This document shows, in pieces, positions 29,505-31,511 of a stretch of DNA of 31,511 bases (its first letter is position 1; every line of letters starts with the position of its first letter). Made by a program: the position numbers and the translations under genes. The notes under the pieces are model-generated. The model was not told the DNA's origin and ran no database searches. It was given only the letters and a program-made list of their open reading frames with translations. The DNA lies in the NCBI GenBank assembly GCA_902495545.1, contig CABUXM010000016.1, forward strand, positions 1 through 31,511, read 5' to 3'. This DNA comes from an uncultured Collinsella sp. (GTDB lineage Bacteria > Actinomycetota > Coriobacteriia > Coriobacteriales > Coriobacteriaceae).

Positions 29505-30695
29505 TTACTCAATAATCGTGGAGACGATGCCCGAACCGACGGTGTGGCCACCCTCGCGGATAGCAAAGCGCAGGCCCTCCTCCATGGCGATCGGGTGAAT
29601 GAGGTCGCCCTCGATGGTGATGTGGTCACCAGGCATAGCCATCTCGGTGCCCTCGGCGAGCTTGACCGTACCGGTAACGTCGGTGGTACGGAAGTAGAAC
29701 TGAGGACGATAACCATCGAAGAACGGGGTGTGACGGCCGCCCTCCTCCTTGGTCAGAACGTAGATCTCGCCGGTGAACTTGGTGTGCGGGGTAACCGAAC
29801 CGGGCTTGCAGAGAACCTGGCCGCGCTCGATGTCCTCACGCTTGATGCCGCGGAGCAGCAGACCGACGTTGTCGCCAGCCTCGCAGAAGTCCATGGACTT
29901 ACGGAACATCTCGATACCGGTAACGACGGTGTTCTGGGTATCCTTGATGCCGACGATCTCGACGGGCTCGTTGAGCTTGAGCTCACCGCGCTCGACACGG
30001 CCGGTAGCAACGGTACCACGGCCGGAGATGGTCATAACGTCCTCAACGGCCATCAGGAAGGGGAGGTCGTTGTTACGAGCAGGCGTCGGGATGTACTCGT
30101 CGACGGCCTTCATGAGCTCGCGGATAGCGTCCATCCACTTGGCGTCGCCCTCGAGAGCGCCCAGAGCGGAACCACGGATGACGGGGATGTCGTCGCCGGG
30201 GAAATCGTACTCGGAGAGGAGCTCACGGGTCTCCATCTCGACGAGGTCGATGAGCTCGTCATCGTCGACCATGTCGCACTTGTTCAGGAAGACGACGATG
30301 TAGGGAACGCCGACCTGACGGGCGAGCAGGATGTGCTCGCGGGTCTGAGCCATGGGGCCGTCGGTAGCGGCGATGACCAGGATAGCGCCGTCCATCTGAG
30401 CAGCACCGGAGATCATGTTCTTGACGTAGTCAGCGTGGCCCGGGCAGTCAACGTGAGCGTAGTGACGGGCAGCAGTCTCGTACTCGACGTGGGAGACGGA
30501 GATCGTAATGCCGCGCTCGCGCTCCTCGGGAGCCTTGTCGATGTTCTCGAACGCAGTGAAGTCAGCCTTGCAGCCCTCGGTCTCGGAGAGAACCTTGGTG
30601 ATGGCAGCGGTCAGCGTGGTCTTGCCGTGGTCGACGTGACCAATGGTGCCGATGTTAACATGCGGCTTAGTGCGCTCAAACTTCTCTTTGGCCAT
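29505..30695 (-). CDS. tuf: Translation elongation factor Tu
   Basis: A 396-residue EF-Tu. The G domain has GHVDHGKTTL (G1), the switch I region ERERGITI, DCPGHADYVKNM (G3) and NKCDMVDD (G4); domain 2 has RGTVATGRVERG, and the C-terminus ends TVGSGIVSTIIE. It carries aminoacyl-tRNA to the ribosomal A site. The ATG at 30695-30693 follows GAGGAGGG by six bases; an open frame upstream of it has no support. It lies directly after a tRNA-Tyr/Thr/Met cluster, as in many bacteria, and ends in its own terminator. Confidence 0.98.
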   Translation of the reverse strand: MAKEKFERTKPHVNIGTIGHVDHGKTTLTAAITKVLSETEGCKADFTAFENIDKAPEERERGITISVSHVEYETAARHYAHVDCPGHADYVKNMISGAAQMDGAILVIAATDGPMAQTREHILLARQVGVPYIVVFLNKCDMVDDDELIDLVEMETRELLSEYDFPGDDIPVIRGSALGALEGDAKWMDAIRELMKAVDEYIPTPARNNDLPFLMAVEDVMTISGRGTVATGRVERGELKLNEPVEIVGIKDTQNTVVTGIEMFRKSMDFCEAGDNVGLLLRGIKREDIERGQVLCKPGSVTPHTKFTGEIYVLTKEEGGRHTPFFDGYRPQFYFRTTDVTGTVKLAEGTEMAMPGDHITIEGDLIHPIAMEEGLRFAIREGGHTVGSGIVSTIIE

Positions 30696-30742
30696 AAAGC
30701 CCTCCTCTAAACAGGTCGTCCCCGGACGGGACTTTGCCTTTA

Positions 30743-30796
30743 TACCATAGTGGCCTCTCAACATACTATTGAGAAGCCACCGTGTTACCTATGGTA
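30743..30796 (-). other. Hairpin between tRNA-Met and tuf, likely processing site
   Basis: TACCATAG (30743-30750) pairs with CTATGGTA (30789-30796). Inside it, GTGGCCTCTCAA (30750-30761) pairs with TTGAGAAGCCAC (30769-30780, a G-U in minus-strand RNA). The outer arm includes the CCA end of tRNA-Met, so the structure could guide cleavage of the tRNA-tuf transcript. No T run follows, so it is not a clear terminator. Confidence 0.45.
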
Positions 30797-30868
30797 GCGG
30801 TGACTGGATTCGAACCAGTGACGCCACGGGTATGAACCGTGTGCTCTAACCAACTGAGCTACACCGCC
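30792..30868 (-). tRNA. tRNA-Met (CAT anticodon), elongator type
   Basis: A 77-nt minus-strand cloverleaf. GGCGGTG pairs with CACCGCT, and ACCA is encoded. The anticodon arm CACGGTTCATACCCGTG gives CAT. The D arm (GTAGCTCAGTTGGTTAGAGC) and the paired first base favour elongator Met over initiator; an Ile-lysidine tRNA is a less likely alternative. Confidence 0.93.
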
Positions 30869-30871
30869 GGA

Positions 30872-30947
30872 TGGAGCCTGCAACCAGACTTGAACTGGTG
30901 ACCTCTTCGTTACCAACGAAGTGCTCTACCGACTGAGCTATACAGGC
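30872..30947 (-). tRNA. tRNA-Thr (GGT anticodon)
   Basis: A 76-nt minus-strand cloverleaf. GCCTGTA pairs with TGCAGGC, and TCCA is encoded. The anticodon arm CTTCGTTGGTAACGAAG gives GGT. It lies 3 bp from tRNA-Met. Confidence 0.96.
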
Positions 30948-30957
30948 ACTTGACGGG

Positions 30958-31039
30958 TGGGAGCTATAGGATTCGAACCTATGTAGGCAGAGCCAACGGG
31001 TTTACAGCCCGTCCCCATTAACCACTCGGGCAAACTCCC
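30958..31039 (-). tRNA. tRNA-Tyr (GTA anticodon)
   Basis: An 82-nt minus-strand tRNA with a long variable arm (class II). GGGAGTT pairs with AGCTCCC. The anticodon arm ACGGGCTGTAAACCCGT gives GTA. After discriminator A the genome reads CCC, so the 3' CCA is not encoded, unlike in the other three tRNAs of the window. Confidence 0.95.
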
Positions 31040-31101
31040 AATCGTTCAAGTATTCGCAGGTCTTTTGGTCTTTTGGACCGCCGCCCCCGCGAACGAAAAA
31101 G

Positions 31102-31131
31102 ATAATACGATGCAACCTTGGGGGCTGTCAA
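31102..31131 (-). promoter_or_regulatory. Promoter of the tRNA-Tyr-Thr-Met-tuf unit
   Basis: Minus-strand TTGACA (31131-31126) is a perfect -35 and TATTAT (31107-31102) a near-perfect -10, spaced 18 bp. The start would be about 55 bp before tRNA-Tyr. Confidence 0.8.
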
Positions 31132-31352
31132 CGAAAACCTCTAGATACACGGTGCCGGGCGTATCTATATAGCCGTGACCTGCGGTTTTGTTGAGTTTGA
31201 ATATGAAGAGCGGTGGATTTGGTCGTTGTGGCTACGTTTCCCAAGGTAATACTTTGGTGTGGTGGAGTATTCTTATTGACTACGTCTCCGTGACGGACCC
31301 ATTCGCACCTATATATGTTGCAGACGATGGTTTTCGGCGGCTTCCTGATTCA
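31132..31352. other. AT-richer intergenic stretch without a recognised gene
   Basis: About 220 bp with visibly lower GC than the rest of the window. A 70-codon plus-strand frame (31188-31400) runs through it into the palindromic repeat and resembles no family I know. I see no RNA gene. Confidence 0.4.
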
Positions 31353-31407
31353 TCTCAATCTGTAACAGTAAGAACGGTTTTCCTCCCCTACCTGTTATAG
31401 ATCGAGA
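31353..31407. repeat. 55-bp palindromic repeat, unit 1
   Basis: TCTCAATCTGTAACA (31353-31367) and TGTTATAGATCGAGA (31393-31407) are complementary except at two positions (one G-T in either strand). The 25-bp loop resembles that of unit 2 at 31433. Confidence 0.8.
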
Positions 31408-31432
31408 CATTTCAAAGTGGTCCCGGTCATTG

Positions 31433-31487
31433 TCTCAATCTGTAACATCTAGACCGATATTTCCCTTCTAACTGTTACAGATTGAGA
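31433..31487. repeat. 55-bp palindromic repeat, unit 2
   Basis: TCTCAATCTGTAACA (31433-31447) and TGTTACAGATTGAGA (31473-31487) form a perfect 15-bp inverted repeat around a 25-bp loop. Unit-to-unit distance is 80 bp. More units may lie beyond the right edge. Confidence 0.85.
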
Positions 31488-31511
31488 TAAATGGACGGAC
31501 CCTCAACCTTC

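Noticed and set aside
31188..31400. A 70-codon plus-strand frame near the right edge
   Set aside because: It runs into a palindromic repeat, lacks a ribosome binding site and resembles no known protein.
31353..31487. CRISPR array at the right edge
   Set aside because: The repeated units are 55-bp palindromes with only two copies and a 25-bp gap; loops, not spacers, vary, and no cas gene is in the window.

Overview
This window looks like chromosomal DNA from a high-GC, Gram-positive actinobacterium of the class Coriobacteriia, most likely Collinsella or a close relative. The evidence is roughly 60% GC, strong AGGAGG-type ribosome binding sites, a SecE with a long Lys-rich N-terminus, and a mix of iron-uptake, amino-acid and glycan genes typical of an anaerobic gut commensal. 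The taxon is inferred; no 16S gene is present.

Layout. 1-278: 5' leader of a minus-strand gene beyond the left edge, with a ribosome binding site at the very edge and a LexA-like box. 279-2748: galU, then rplL-rplJ (L7/L12, L10), preceded by an L10-leader RNA, attenuator and promoter. 2872-8670: a PLP aminotransferase, an unidentified protein, a family-6-type UDG-fold DNA glycosylase paired with a GH13 glycosidase, a SotB-like MFS exporter and a YbaK-type tRNA deacylase. 8766-11242: a fused FeoA-FeoB ferrous-iron transporter. 11760-15015: a methylarginine module of DDAH, an APC antiporter and a divergent GntR/FCD regulator. 15316-18607: an alpha/beta hydrolase, a glucose-type PTS EIIA and asnS. 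18866-22709: a WYL-type regulator and a three-gene ABC importer of the TrpXYZ/COG2984 type. 23046-26530: MscS, then a translationally coupled pair of a ParB-like/BMP fusion protein and a metallophosphoesterase. 26658-31131: the classical translation cluster on the minus strand: tRNA-Tyr, tRNA-Thr, tRNA-Met, tuf, rpmG, tRNA-Trp, secE, nusG, rplK, rplA.

The ribosomal block is split: rplK-rplA lies about 24 kb from rplJ-rplL, with accessory and metabolic genes between them.

The intergenic DNA is rich in palindromic repeats. There are (i) two three-unit arrays of ~48-bp hairpins at ~62-bp spacing (11298-11470 and 15030-15202); (ii) two inverted-repeat elements built on TTGCGGTGRAATAGTTCC (6807-6873 and 15224-15286); (iii) a family of hairpins with unrelated stems but a shared GGGAC loop, most at gene 3' ends; (iv) two 55-bp palindromes at the right edge with an 80-bp period.

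The best candidates for under-described biology are the ParB/BMP-metallophosphoesterase pair, the DDAH-antiporter-GntR module, and the hairpin repeat families. Several long antisense reading frames are present but are shadows of the genes listed here.
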